From contig JAPPLJ010000063.1 of assembly GCA_028819475.1 (NCBI GenBank), positions 17,466 to 81,465 of the forward strand: a stretch of 64,000 bases of DNA. The letters run 5' to 3'. This document shows, one piece after another, positions 17,264-26,593 of the stretch (positions are counted from its first letter, which is position 1; each line of letters starts with the position of its first letter). The notes under the pieces were generated by a model. The model did not search any database and was not told where the DNA came from. It was given only the letters and a program-made list of their open reading frames with translations. This DNA comes from Rhodospirillaceae bacterium. Lineage in GTDB: Bacteria; Pseudomonadota; Alphaproteobacteria; Bin65. A program made the position numbers and the translations under genes.

Positions 17264-18562
17264 ATGTCCGATCCGTTTCAGTTGCCGGCGTCGCGAGACG
17301 ATATCCGGGCGATCCAGAGCCGGCGCAAGCGCGCCGCCTTCGAGCGCGCAAAGCGGGCGAAATGGTATGCCGCCAGGCTGGACGGCATCGATCCCGACCG
17401 CCTGGACGAGCCGGAGGAGTGGGCGAAGATCCCGGTCCTGGACAAGGACATCCTGCGCCAGTGGTCGCACCGGGAGTTCATGGACCGGCTCTGCATCGTC
17501 GACAACACGGACATCGCCGAGTACTGGCGTTCGGGCGGCTCGACCGGCAAGCCGGTCTTCTATCCGCGCACCTTCGCCGACGTCGACTACGGCATGCTGT
17601 CGTGGCGCCGGGCCTGGGGCGTGACCGAAACGCCGCCGGGCGAACTGGCGCATATCTGCTTTCCCATCGGCGTCCATCCGGCCGGCCAGGTCTGGGCGCG
17701 CGGCGCCCACGGCGCGGGCGTCGGCGTGTTGTGGGCCGGCGCCGGCAATGCGATGCCGACCCGGGCGCAACTGGAGCTGATCGCCAATATCCGGCCGACC
17801 GTGCTCGTCGGCATGCCGAGCTTCGCCTTGCACATGGCGAACATCGCGGACGCCGAAGGCATCGACCTGCGCGAGAGCAGCATCGCGCGGATCATCACCG
17901 CCGCCGAGACGCTGTCGGACGCCAAGCGCGAAAAGCTCAGCCGCGACTGGGGCGCCGAGGTGTTCGACGTGTTCGGCATGTCCGAGGCCGGGCTGATGGG
18001 CGGCGAGGGCAAGGCCCATGACGGCATCCACATCTGGACCGACCTCTATTTCATCGAGACGGTGGACGAGCAGACCCTGGAGCCGCTCAACGACGAGCGG
18101 CCGGGCATGTTGCTGGTCACGCCGCTGGTGACCGGCCACGCCACGCCCTTCCTGCGCTGGAATTCAGGCGATATCGTCTCGCTGCACGACGGCGGCGCGA
18201 CCGGCCACCGCTATGCCGAGCTGTTCCCCATGATCCGCCACGCCCACCGCACCGCCGGCTTCTTCAAGGTGCGCGGGATTAACGTCAATCACACGGACTT
18301 CGAGGATTTCATCTTCGCCGACCCGAAGGTGAACGATTTTCAGGTGGTGCTGAACACAGGGGAGTCCGGCCTGGAGGACGTCCTGCTGCGCCTGGAGTTG
18401 AAGCGCGGCGCCGATACGACGGAAGCCGTGGATACGCTGCGCTTCAGAATCCGCCAGACCTTCGAGCTGGCGGTCGCGACCGAGGTGCTGCCCAACGGCG
18501 AACTGGGCAAGGATTTCGAGAAATTCATGAAGGCGCCCCGCTTCGTCGACCGGCGGGTGTAG
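17264..18562 (+). CDS. Phenylacetate-CoA ligase-like (PaaK family) adenylate-forming enzyme
   Basis: Acyl-CoA ligase of the PaaK branch, 432 residues, activating a carboxylic acid (probably aromatic) with ATP and CoA. The P-loop-like YWRSGGSTGKPVFYPRT is at about 87-103, TAAETLSDAKR around 209-219, the adenylate motif DVFGMSEAG near 232-240 and the C-terminal hinge TAGFFKVRGINVNH about 332-345. The ATG at 17264 has GCAGGA upstream and gives the usual family length; the longer in-frame version runs into the divergent operon. An SDR follows after 203 bp. The substrate is unknown. Confidence 0.9.
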   Translation: MSDPFQLPASRDDIRAIQSRRKRAAFERAKRAKWYAARLDGIDPDRLDEPEEWAKIPVLDKDILRQWSHREFMDRLCIVDNTDIAEYWRSGGSTGKPVFYPRTFADVDYGMLSWRRAWGVTETPPGELAHICFPIGVHPAGQVWARGAHGAGVGVLWAGAGNAMPTRAQLELIANIRPTVLVGMPSFALHMANIADAEGIDLRESSIARIITAAETLSDAKREKLSRDWGAEVFDVFGMSEAGLMGGEGKAHDGIHIWTDLYFIETVDEQTLEPLNDERPGMLLVTPLVTGHATPFLRWNSGDIVSLHDGGATGHRYAELFPMIRHAHRTAGFFKVRGINVNHTDFEDFIFADPKVNDFQVVLNTGESGLEDVLLRLELKRGADTTEAVDTLRFRIRQTFELAVATEVLPNGELGKDFEKFMKAPRFVDRRV

Positions 18563-18765
18563 GTGTCGGGGAGGCCGGGCCGGAACCGGTCCGCCGGATG
18601 CGCGGCACGAGGCGGCCCCGGCACTAAAGTATTCCGTCGAGAAGACGACATTGGCCCGGTCCGGAATTTTGCCGGTTCAAAATATTATCCAGCGAATACT
18701 TCACCGGTTCGGGTCGAGTTCGGATGATTGACGAACATGCGAAGACAATATGGAAGGATACTCCG

Positions 18766-19533
18766 ATGGCGGACGTTTCCCTGCAAAACCGCACCGCGCT
18801 GGTCACCGGAGCGGGCTCGGGCATGGGGCAGGCCCACGCCGAACTTCTGGCCGGGCGCGGCGCTCACGTCATCGTGCAGGATATCGTGCCCGAACGGACG
18901 GAAGCGGTTGCCGGGGCGATCCGCACCGCCGGCGGTTCGGCCGAGCCGCTGCCTGGCGACGCTGCGGATATCCGCGCCATGCAGGCGGCGGTCGAGGGGA
19001 TCGCCGGGGCACGCGGCGCGGTCGATATCCTGGTCAACAATGCCGGCATCTCCGGCCGTCAGCTTCCGTTCGAGCAGATCGACGAGGCCGGTTACGACGC
19101 GATGCTGGCCATCCATGTCAAATCGGCCTTCTTTCTCAGCCAGGCGGTCGTCCCCGGCATGAAGGCCCGGCGCTGGGGCCGGATCATCAACGTGTCCTCG
19201 ATGTTCGCCATGATCGGCAGCCCGAACGCGCCGCATTATACGGTCGCCAAGGGCGCGCTGCTGGGGCTGACCAAGGCGCTGGCGCGCGAGCTCGGCCCGT
19301 GGAACATCACCGTCAATGCCCTGGCGCCGGGCCTGGTGAAGACCGAAATGACGCAGATGAGCCTGAACGACGATGCGGAATTCGAGCGCCGGGCCGCGAC
19401 GGTGCCGATGCGGCGGCTCGCCGAACCCCGCGACCTTGCCTATGCGGTCGCCTTCCTGGCTTCCGATCAAGCCGCCCTGATGACGGGCCAGACGATCAGC
19501 CCGAACGGCGGCAACGCCATCGTCGGCATCTGA
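18766..19533 (+). CDS. SDR family oxidoreductase (FabG-like)
   Basis: Short-chain dehydrogenase of about 255 residues. TGAGSGMG is the nucleotide-binding motif, NNAG follows near residue 89, and the active site is INVSSMFAMIGSPNAPHYTVAKG with Ser, Tyr and Lys. DIVPERT after beta-2 suggests NAD(H). The start is chosen at ATG 18766 because TGGAAGGA is ideally placed before it; a longer start at 18724 has no such site. It is downstream of the PaaK-like ligase and may act on the same substrate, but the 203-bp gap argues for its own promoter. Confidence 0.92.
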   Translation: MADVSLQNRTALVTGAGSGMGQAHAELLAGRGAHVIVQDIVPERTEAVAGAIRTAGGSAEPLPGDAADIRAMQAAVEGIAGARGAVDILVNNAGISGRQLPFEQIDEAGYDAMLAIHVKSAFFLSQAVVPGMKARRWGRIINVSSMFAMIGSPNAPHYTVAKGALLGLTKALARELGPWNITVNALAPGLVKTEMTQMSLNDDAEFERRAATVPMRRLAEPRDLAYAVAFLASDQAALMTGQTISPNGGNAIVGI

Positions 19534-19540
19534 AACCGGC

Positions 19541-19582
19541 CGACGCCGCAGGAGAGGGTTTCGGGCCTCCCCTGCGGCGTCG
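19541..19582. terminator. Inverted repeat between convergent genes, probable bidirectional terminator
   Basis: Arms CGACGCCGCAGG (19541-19552) and CCTGCGGCGTCG (19571-19582) are perfectly complementary, with an 18-base middle. It lies between the 3' ends of the SDR gene and the branched-chain ABC operon. There is no long T-run on either strand, so it could also be a REP-type palindrome. Confidence 0.65.
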
Positions 19583-19619
19583 GGCGCAGGACCGGAAACG
19601 ATCCTGCGGGTCTGCCGTA

Positions 19620-20813
19620 CTAGTTCTTGCAGGGCAGCGACTTGTGCTCGCCGAGCAGGACCCACTCGCTGTTTTTCATGGTCATGACATAGCCCGGCAA
19701 TTGCGCGTCGCCGGTCTTTTCGAAGCAGATCTGGCCGATTACGCCGTTGTAGACGACGGTGTGCAGGCCGTCGCGAATCTTCGTGCGCTCTTCGGCCAGC
19801 TTTGCCGGATCGCCGGTGACTTTCTGCTCTTCCATGACCTGCTTGAGCAGATAGACGGCGTCGTAGGCCGACGCGTCGACATGGTGAGGGAACGGCTTGT
19901 CGACGCCGCGCTTCTTGTTCTCGGCGACGAACTTGCGGGTGAATTCGCGGCTGCGCTCGTCCTTCTTGTACCAGAACCAGGCCGAGAAGACCGCGCCTTC
20001 GCCATCTTTGCCCATCTGCCGGGTGATTTCCGGATCGGCCCAGATCTGGGCGCCGATGATCGGCGTCATGACGCCCTGGCGGCGCATTTCCTTGAGCACG
20101 CGGACGGCGACCGGGGTGATGCCGGCAAGGCCGACATAATCGATCTTCTGTCCCTTGAGTTGCGTGACCTGGGCGGAAACGTCGACCGCCTTGGTCTCGA
20201 AGCCGATCGGCGCCTTGGCGAGCTTGACGCCGTTCTTCGCGAAAATCGGCTTCATGATGAACAGGCCGACGGCCTTGGAAACGACATCGTCGGTACCGTG
20301 CATGATCGCTGCGGACTTGATCGACATGCCGCGCTTCTTGAGCGTCGAAATCACCCGCTGGAACTGAAGGCCCTCATTCTCCGTCATGCGGAAGGCGTAG
20401 GAGAATTTGTCCGCCAGCTTGGGCGCCGAGGAGGCGTTCGGAATCTGGACGATCCTGGCGCGCTCGCCGGCGGCGAAGGCGACCCGCGCCTCCGAGGACG
20501 AGAAGGGGCCGACCACGGCCAGCGCGCCGTCGTCGCGGGCGAATTTCCGCACCGCCACCACGGCCTGCTTCGGATCGCCCGCGGTGTCGAACTTGGCGAC
20601 CCGGACTTTCTTTCCGTTGATGCCGCCGGCCGCGTTGATCTCGGCCACCGCAATGTCGATCGCCACTTCCGTGGTCTTCGCGATCGTCGAATAGATGCCG
20701 GTCAGGCCCAGGCTTGCGCCGATCACGATGTCATTCTGCGCTGCCGCCGGCGTACCCGCCGCAGCACCCGCCGCCACCAGGCCGGCGGCCAGAAGGGTTT
20801 TCCTCATGCTCAT
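19620..20813 (-). CDS. Branched-chain amino acid-type ABC transporter substrate-binding protein
   Basis: Periplasmic binding protein of the LivK family, 397 residues. The signal peptide (MRKTLLAAGLVAAGAAAG) ends near PAAA. The mature protein starts QNDIVIGASLGLTGIYSTIAK, followed by AVAEINAAGGINGKKV and GDPKQAVVAVRKF, the usual type I fold. AAAGAGGA precedes the ATG at 20813. It is the last gene of the five-gene importer operon. LivK relatives import many compounds besides Leu/Ile/Val, including aromatic acids and amides, so the substrate stays open. Confidence 0.93.
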   Translation of the reverse strand: MSMRKTLLAAGLVAAGAAAGTPAAAQNDIVIGASLGLTGIYSTIAKTTEVAIDIAVAEINAAGGINGKKVRVAKFDTAGDPKQAVVAVRKFARDDGALAVVGPFSSSEARVAFAAGERARIVQIPNASSAPKLADKFSYAFRMTENEGLQFQRVISTLKKRGMSIKSAAIMHGTDDVVSKAVGLFIMKPIFAKNGVKLAKAPIGFETKAVDVSAQVTQLKGQKIDYVGLAGITPVAVRVLKEMRRQGVMTPIIGAQIWADPEITRQMGKDGEGAVFSAWFWYKKDERSREFTRKFVAENKKRGVDKPFPHHVDASAYDAVYLLKQVMEEQKVTGDPAKLAEERTKIRDGLHTVVYNGVIGQICFEKTGDAQLPGYVMTMKNSEWVLLGEHKSLPCKN

Positions 20814-20899
20814 TTCAATCCTCTTTCTTGCGGGCCTCCGCCCGCGCTCCCTCATTGCCGGCGCCCCCGTTCCAGCCTTGGGGCCGGGGCCGGCGGCGC

Positions 20900-21604
20900 T
20901 CAGTTCCCGCCGAGATACGCCTCTTCCAGGCGATCGTCGGCGAGAAGCTCCTCGGCCGTCCCGGACAGGACGGTCGCTCCGAGTTCGAGAACATAGCCGC
21001 GGTGCGCGGTCTGCAATGCCATGTGGGTGTTCTGCTCGACCAGCAGGATCGTCAGGCCGTCCCGGTTCAGGTCCGCGATAAGGTCGAACAGGCTCTGGAC
21101 CAGGATCGGCGACAGGCCGAGGGACGGTTCGTCCAGCATCATGATCCTGGGTTTCGCCAGCAGCGCGCGCGAGATTGCCAGCATCTGCTGCTCGCCGCCC
21201 GAAAGCACCGAAGCCATCATGTCCCGGCGCGCCGCGAGGTTGGGAAACCGGTCGTAGACCTCGTCGATTTCCCGGTCGAAATGGTCGCTGCGGGAGTAGG
21301 CGCCCATCTGCAGATTCTCGTGCACCGTCAGGCTGACGAAAATCTGCCGGCCTTCGGGGACCAGGGTCAGGCCGGCGCGCACCCGCTTCGGGCTGCTCCA
21401 GCCGGTCACCGTCTCGCCGTTCAGCCGGACCGAGCCGCCGGCCGGCTTGACGGTGCCCTGCACCGCCTTGAGCAGCGAACTCTTGCCGGCGCCGTTTGCG
21501 CCCAGGACGGTGACGATCTCGCCTTCGGCCAGCTCGAGATCCAGCGCCTTGATCGCGTGGTTGCGGCCGTAGCGGACATCGAGTTCCTCGACCTCAAGAA
21601 GCAT
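20900..21604 (-). CDS. livF: Branched-chain amino acid-type ABC transporter ATPase LivF
   Basis: ATPase of 234 residues with Walker A GANGAGKSS, signature LSGGEQQMLAISRAL, Walker B IMMLDEPSLGLSPI and the LivF-typical LVEQNTHMAL. Its start overlaps the end of livG by 11 bp, indicating translational coupling. It pairs with LivG to energise the LivH/LivM channel. Confidence 0.93.
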   Translation of the reverse strand: MLLEVEELDVRYGRNHAIKALDLELAEGEIVTVLGANGAGKSSLLKAVQGTVKPAGGSVRLNGETVTGWSSPKRVRAGLTLVPEGRQIFVSLTVHENLQMGAYSRSDHFDREIDEVYDRFPNLAARRDMMASVLSGGEQQMLAISRALLAKPRIMMLDEPSLGLSPILVQSLFDLIADLNRDGLTILLVEQNTHMALQTAHRGYVLELGATVLSGTAEELLADDRLEEAYLGGN

Positions 21605-22397
21605 CGGCCGCCCCTTCCGCCGCCCCGCGCCCGGCCATGCTGGTGTCGCTGCCGAGATAGGCCTCGCGGACCTGCGGATCGTCGTTGACCTCGGCCGGCG
21701 TGCCTTCGAAGATCTTCTTGCCGAAATTCAGCACCGCCACATGGTCGCAGAGATTGTGCACGAAATGCATGTCGTGCTCGACGACCAGCAGCGTGACGCC
21801 GCTTTCGGAAACCTTTTCGAGCAGCGCGAGCAATTGCTGGGCCTCGACCTGGTTGAGGCCGGCCGCCGGCTCGTCAAGCAACAGCAGCCTGGGCTGTGAG
21901 ACCATGGCGCGGACGACTTCGATCCGCTTCTGCACGCCATAGGGCAGGTTGGCGACCACCTGGCCGGGATAGGTCTCGAGCCCGGCTTCTTCCAGCGCCT
22001 CCTTCGCCGCCGTGGCCCAGCGGTTGCGCGGCCTGAAGCCGAGCGGATACAGCAGGTCGCCGAGCCGCCGGGCGCGGGCATGCTGGCCGAGCATGACATT
22101 CTCGACCGTCGAGAGGTGCGGCATCAGCCGGATGTTCTGGAACGACCGGGACATGCCGAAGATCACCCGGTCCTTGGCCGGCACATGGGTGATGTCCCGG
22201 CCGTCGAGCACCATCGTCCCTCCGTCGACCGGGTAGACGCCGGTCAGCAGGTTGAACACGGTCGTCTTGCCGGCGCCGTTCGGCCCGATCAGCGCGGTGC
22301 GGCTGCCCCGCTTCACGGCGAAGCCGACATCGTCGATGACCTTCAGGCCGCCGAAGCTCTTGTGCAGGCCTTCGATGCTGAGGACGTCGTCCGCCAT
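21594..22397 (-). CDS. livG: Branched-chain amino acid-type ABC transporter ATPase LivG
   Basis: ATPase of 267 residues. Walker A is GPNGAGKTT, followed by the LivG loop RDITHVPAKDRVIFGMSRSFQNIRLMPHLSTVENV. The signature region is unusual: NLPYGVQKRIEVVRAM where LSYGQQRRLEIARAL is common. Walker B is LLLLDEPAAGLN and the switch His lies in LVVEHDMHFV. The gene starts 11 bp after livM ends. The C-terminus (GRGAAEGAADAS) is an unremarkable tail. Confidence 0.93.
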   Translation of the reverse strand: MADDVLSIEGLHKSFGGLKVIDDVGFAVKRGSRTALIGPNGAGKTTVFNLLTGVYPVDGGTMVLDGRDITHVPAKDRVIFGMSRSFQNIRLMPHLSTVENVMLGQHARARRLGDLLYPLGFRPRNRWATAAKEALEEAGLETYPGQVVANLPYGVQKRIEVVRAMVSQPRLLLLDEPAAGLNQVEAQQLLALLEKVSESGVTLLVVEHDMHFVHNLCDHVAVLNFGKKIFEGTPAEVNDDPQVREAYLGSDTSMAGRGAAEGAADAS

Positions 22398-22408
22398 CGC
22401 CGCCCCGC

Positions 22409-23299
22409 CTATGCGGCCCCGGCGGCCGGCGCCGGGCCGGACCGGCCGCCGAACGGCATCGCGATACGGTCAATCAGCGTCCGCGTGACCAGGCCTTCCG
22501 GCCGGAACACCATCATCAGGACGATGATCGCGCCGAAGAAGATGAACCGGGATTCCGCGATCCAGGCCTGGTCGCTGGCCGTCGCGATCTGGCGCAGCGC
22601 CTCGGGCACGATGGTGAAGAAGGCGGCGCCGATCAGCGGCCCCCAGGCCGTCTGCGTGCCGCCGAGTAGGACGTAGAGCAGAATGTAGATGCTCACCAGA
22701 ACGTTGAAGGTCTGGGTCTCGACATAGTTGTAGTGATGGGCATAGAGGGCGCCGCCCAGGCTCATCAGGGCTGCGCCGAGGGTGAACGCGGCGACCTTGG
22801 CGAGGCGCACATCGACGCCGAACAGGGTCGCCACGGCTTCGTCGTCGTGGATCGAGCGCATCGCCAGGCCCAACCGCGTCGACATCAGGAAAAAACACAG
22901 CAATACGACCAGGATCGTGACCGGCACGACGACGAGGTAATCGGCGTGGGAGTCCACCGGATAGCCCGCGGCCGCGCCGAGGAACTCCAGATTGATGATC
23001 AGGCCGGCGACGACTTCCGCGAAGGCGAAGGTCGCGAGCACCATGTAGACGCCGCGCGTGCGCAGGATCGGGAAGGCGATGACGAAGCCGATCGTTGCGG
23101 CAAACACCATGGCGGCCGGGATCGCGAGATACATCGGCACGCCGGAAGCGTTGAACCAGGCGCTCGCATAGGCGCCGATGGTGATGAACCCGGCGGCGCC
23201 GAGATTGAGCTGCCCGGAAGCCGCCGGCAGGAAGATGCCGTAGGCGTAGATCACGTTCAGGCACAGGATGATCAGCTGGGATTCGAGATAACCGCTCAT
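22409..23299 (-). CDS. livM: Branched-chain amino acid-type ABC transporter permease LivM
   Basis: Membrane permease of 296 residues with about eight hydrophobic segments. QLNLGAAGFITIGAYASAW, PILRTRGVYMVLATFAFAEV and the coupling region MRSIHDDEAVATLFGVDV are typical of LivM. It starts 9 bp after the livH gene ends and forms the heterodimeric channel with LivH. Confidence 0.93.
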   Translation of the reverse strand: MSGYLESQLIILCLNVIYAYGIFLPAASGQLNLGAAGFITIGAYASAWFNASGVPMYLAIPAAMVFAATIGFVIAFPILRTRGVYMVLATFAFAEVVAGLIINLEFLGAAAGYPVDSHADYLVVVPVTILVVLLCFFLMSTRLGLAMRSIHDDEAVATLFGVDVRLAKVAAFTLGAALMSLGGALYAHHYNYVETQTFNVLVSIYILLYVLLGGTQTAWGPLIGAAFFTIVPEALRQIATASDQAWIAESRFIFFGAIIVLMMVFRPEGLVTRTLIDRIAMPFGGRSGPAPAAGAA

Positions 23300-23308
23300 C
23301 GCCGCACG

Positions 23309-24424
23309 CTAGAACTTGCCCTTGCCGATGGCGGTGTGGCCGAACAGGCCGGTCGGGCGGACGATCAGGATCAGCAGCAACAGGCCCCAGATCGGGATTT
23401 TCTTGAAGGTGGCGCCGACCATGTAGATCGACATGACCTCGACCATGCCGATAAACAGCGCGCCGACGATCGCGCCCCAGACATTGCCCAGGCCGCCAAG
23501 CACCATCCCGGCGATGGCGACGGTGGCGACCGTATCGCCGACATAGGCGTCGACGGTCGTGTAGTTGATCGTGAACAGGATGCCGGCGATGGCGCACAGC
23601 AGGCCGGTGATGACGTAAACGACCGGCACGATCCGGCCGACCTCGACGCCCATCAGGGGCGCGGTATCAGGCCGCTCCGCGATCGAGCGCAGCGCCCGGC
23701 CCAGCTTCGTCGTTTTCAGCATGATCGACAGGCCGAAGACGATGGCCAGCGACAGGATCAGGCTGAGCAGCTGCGGCACCGAGAACAGCACCGGCCCGAC
23801 CTCGAAACTGGCGTTGCCGAAGGGCGAGGACGTGGTCAGCGCATCCGATCCCCAGGTGCTGATGACCGTGTGCTCGATGACGATCAGGAAGCCGAGGGAG
23901 CTGACCAGCGGCAGGGCGTGTTCCGTGGCGTCGCCGTATTTCGCCTTCATGTAGCGGTAGGTGAAGCGCTCGATCAGCAGCGAAAGCACCGAGACCGTGA
24001 ACAGGGCGACGAATATTCCAACGACCCAGCGGCCGCCCTTTCCGGTCGCTGCGTCCAGCCAGGCGAAGACCTCATTGCCCGGTTTCGACGCAACGATCTG
24101 CCAGAAGATCAGCAGGGCGCCGGCGGCCAGGCCCAGCGCAGCGCCGGATTTGACCGGCGCCGGCAGTTCGGCGTGCTGCAGCCGGTCGGCGGCCATCATG
24201 GCGAGCACGAGCAGAACCGCAATCGCGGTCAGGTCGAGGGCGATGCCATGTCCTTCGAGAATTGCCCACATCAGGACGGAGGCGAGCATGAACAGCGCCG
24301 GCACGGTGAAATTCAGGAAATTCAGCATGCCGATGATCAGGGTGAACGCGACCGCCACCATGACGTAGACGCCGCCCAGCATCAGGCCGTTGACGATTTG
24401 CTGGGGAAGCTGGGACAGGTCCAT
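23309..24424 (-). CDS. livH: Branched-chain amino acid-type ABC transporter permease LivH, long form
   Basis: Membrane permease of 371 residues. The N-terminus GLMLGGVYVMVAVAFTLIIG and the coupling loop RALRSIAERPDTAPLMGVEV identify LivH. It is about 70-80 residues longer than usual: between the second helix (near 55) and the region VALFTVSVLSLLIERFTYR (near 130) there is an extra stretch with two hydrophobic segments and a charged linker. It lies upstream of livM, with a deacetylase-fold gene 24 bp upstream on the same strand. Confidence 0.9.
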   Translation of the reverse strand: MDLSQLPQQIVNGLMLGGVYVMVAVAFTLIIGMLNFLNFTVPALFMLASVLMWAILEGHGIALDLTAIAVLLVLAMMAADRLQHAELPAPVKSGAALGLAAGALLIFWQIVASKPGNEVFAWLDAATGKGGRWVVGIFVALFTVSVLSLLIERFTYRYMKAKYGDATEHALPLVSSLGFLIVIEHTVISTWGSDALTTSSPFGNASFEVGPVLFSVPQLLSLILSLAIVFGLSIMLKTTKLGRALRSIAERPDTAPLMGVEVGRIVPVVYVITGLLCAIAGILFTINYTTVDAYVGDTVATVAIAGMVLGGLGNVWGAIVGALFIGMVEVMSIYMVGATFKKIPIWGLLLLILIVRPTGLFGHTAIGKGKF

Positions 24425-24448
24425 GGAGAGGCGCCGGCGATCCGCCCG

Positions 24449-25354
24449 TCAGGCCGGAATGTGGGATCTGTGGTTTTCCAGGTACCACGCCGCTATGGCT
24501 TCGCGGGTCGCCCACCACACGCCCTCGAACCCCCGGGCATAGTCCAGGAACTCGCGCAGGGCCCGGATCCGGTAGGGATGGCCGGCGACATGCGGATGCA
24601 GGCCGACATTCATCAGCCGGCCGCTTTCCGCGCCTTCGAGGTAAAGCTGGTCGAACTGCTCCTTCAGCAGCTCCAGCGCCATCCCGGTGGACATGCCGCG
24701 CCGGTGGAAGAAGGTGAAATCGTTGATCTCCACCGAATAGGGCGTGGAGACGATCGGGCCCGACGGCGTGCGGATCAGGTAGGGCTGCTCGTCGTTCATG
24801 TAGTCGCACAGGAAGATCAGGCCGTTTTCCGCTAGGATGTCGGCGGTCTGCGAGGTGCCGCGCAGCGAGGAGGACAGCCAGCCCCGGGCGGGCTTGCCGA
24901 CGACCTGTTCGTAGACGTCGAGGGTGCGCCCGATCAGGTCGGCCTCGGCGGCCCGGTCGAACTGGTAATTGGTCAGCAGGTCGCCCTGCTCGTAGTTATG
25001 CGCCACCAGTTCCCAGCCGCGTTCCTTGACGGCGTCGATCACCGGCCGCCGTTCCAGCCCCATCTTGGCGTTCATGGTGCAGCCGGCGGGCACGCCGGCC
25101 TTGTCGAAGGTGTCGATCATGCGCCAGACGCCGACCCGCTGGCCGTACTCGCGCCAGGTGAAGTTGTGATAGTCGGGCACGTTGCCGGGCAGCGGATCGG
25201 GCAGCACCGGCGGGCCGCCGGCGTAATAGGGCGCGGTCGTATCCTTCACCAGGTCCCAGAATTCCAGATTGATTGTCAGGATGAGCGCCAGACGGGCGCC
25301 GTTCGGCCATTTCAGCGGATTGCGCGCGGGCAGGGGGATATAGTCGTAATGCAT
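24449..25354 (-). CDS. Polysaccharide deacetylase-fold hydrolase (PuuE/allantoinase-like)
   Basis: NodB-fold hydrolase of about 301 residues. LKWPNGARLALILTINLEFWDL at the start, HNYEQGDLLTNYQ, GWLSSSLRGTSQTADIL and VGLHPHVAGHPYRI at the end correspond to metal-binding and catalytic regions of the CE4-like family. Cytoplasmic members without a signal peptide often act on amide bonds of small molecules (allantoin, formyl groups), not polysaccharide. Start ATG 25354 (MHYDYIPL) excludes a poorly supported 27-residue extension. It is the first gene of the ABC operon, so it probably processes the imported substrate. Confidence 0.87.
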   Translation of the reverse strand: MHYDYIPLPARNPLKWPNGARLALILTINLEFWDLVKDTTAPYYAGGPPVLPDPLPGNVPDYHNFTWREYGQRVGVWRMIDTFDKAGVPAGCTMNAKMGLERRPVIDAVKERGWELVAHNYEQGDLLTNYQFDRAAEADLIGRTLDVYEQVVGKPARGWLSSSLRGTSQTADILAENGLIFLCDYMNDEQPYLIRTPSGPIVSTPYSVEINDFTFFHRRGMSTGMALELLKEQFDQLYLEGAESGRLMNVGLHPHVAGHPYRIRALREFLDYARGFEGVWWATREAIAAWYLENHRSHIPA

Positions 25355-25511
25355 GGTTTCGCAGGATGCTCCCGGCGCGCCTGCGCCCGCTGCATTTTGC
25401 GCAGTAAAGTGCATGCAGCCGATGGAGTATGTCAACGCGGCCGGCGGCAGTCGTATCTGCCGGAGTGCCGCAGAGAATCGGCAAAAACCGAAGAGTTGGA
25501 CCGGAAGGGCG

Positions 25512-26576
25512 ATGGGCGACGGTTATATCCGGAATGCCTGGTATGTCGCGGCGTGGCACCACGAGCTTCCGGGCGGCGTGGACCGCGCGCCGCTCGCCCG
25601 CACGCTGCTCGGCGAATCGGTCGTGCTGTTCCGTCAGGCCGACGGAACCCCGGCAGCCCTGGAAGACCGCTGCCCGCACCGGCGCATGCCGCTCTCCATG
25701 GGGTCGGTCGTCGGCGACAACCTGCAATGCGGCTATCACGGATTCACCCTGAACGCCGCCGGACGCTGCGTGCGCATACCCGGCCAGGACAGCATCCCCG
25801 AGGCCGCCCGGGTGCGCGCCTATCCGGTTGTCGAGAAATGGCGCTGGATCTGGATCTGGCCGGGCGATCCGGCGCTGGCCGACGAAAGCCTGATCCCGGA
25901 CGTTGCCCTCAACGACCATCCGGACTGGGCCGTCACGGAGGGCGATCCCCTGCATGTCGAGGGGCATTGCCAGCTTGTCGTCGACAATCTGATGGACGGC
26001 TCGCACGTCTCCTTCGTGCACAAGTCGACGCTCGGCACCGACGATGTCGCCGACATTCCCGTGCGCGCCGAACGCGACGGCGACCGTGTGCGCATGACCC
26101 GCTGGATCCTGGACCGGCCGCCGGCGCCGATCTACGCCGCGCTCGGCGGGTTCGAGGGCAATGTCGACCGCTGGCAGATCATCACCTTCGAACCGCCGGC
26201 GATGGTGGTGGTCGATATGGGCAGTGCGGCGGCCGGAACCGGCGCGCCGGAAGGCGACCGCAGCCGGGGCGTGGAACTGCGGTCCTTCAATCTGATCACG
26301 CCGGAAACCGACCGGAGCTGTTTCTATTTCTATACCCATGTGCGCAACTTCGCGCTGACGGATGCGGACGTGGACCGGCGGGTCAGGGACCTGTTCCGTG
26401 AAGCGTTTCTGGAGGACAAGGCCGTCATCGAGGCGGTGCAGCGGGGCAACGAGCGATTCCCCGACAGCCCGCGCGTCGATGCCGCCTTCGACCGGGCGCC
26501 GACGATGGCGCGGCGCACCGTCGAGCGGCGTGCCCGGCAGGAAGCGGCGGCGCCCCGCGCCGTTGCCGCGGAATAG
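25512..26576 (+). CDS. Rieske non-haem iron oxygenase, VanA-like
   Basis: Oxygenase subunit of 354 residues. The Rieske centre is C-x-H (CPHRRMPLSMGS) paired with C-x2-H (LQCGYHGF); the catalytic iron site is DNLMDGSHVSFVHKSTLG with the bridging Asp and two His. The order matches vanillate O-demethylase-type enzymes, which need a separate reductase. No reductase gene is nearby. GGAAGGG precedes the ATG at 25512. It is followed by an FAD monooxygenase after 17 bp, so the cluster 25.5-28.6 kb probably degrades an aromatic or heteroaromatic acid. Confidence 0.92.
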   Translation: MGDGYIRNAWYVAAWHHELPGGVDRAPLARTLLGESVVLFRQADGTPAALEDRCPHRRMPLSMGSVVGDNLQCGYHGFTLNAAGRCVRIPGQDSIPEAARVRAYPVVEKWRWIWIWPGDPALADESLIPDVALNDHPDWAVTEGDPLHVEGHCQLVVDNLMDGSHVSFVHKSTLGTDDVADIPVRAERDGDRVRMTRWILDRPPAPIYAALGGFEGNVDRWQIITFEPPAMVVVDMGSAAAGTGAPEGDRSRGVELRSFNLITPETDRSCFYFYTHVRNFALTDADVDRRVRDLFREAFLEDKAVIEAVQRGNERFPDSPRVDAAFDRAPTMARRTVERRARQEAAAPRAVAAE

Positions 26577-26593
26577 CCGGAAGGGCGGGGCGC

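Noticed and set aside
18750..24835. Long plus-strand frames over the SDR and the branched-chain ABC operon
   Set aside because: They are antisense or out-of-frame to well-supported genes and have no recognisable domains.
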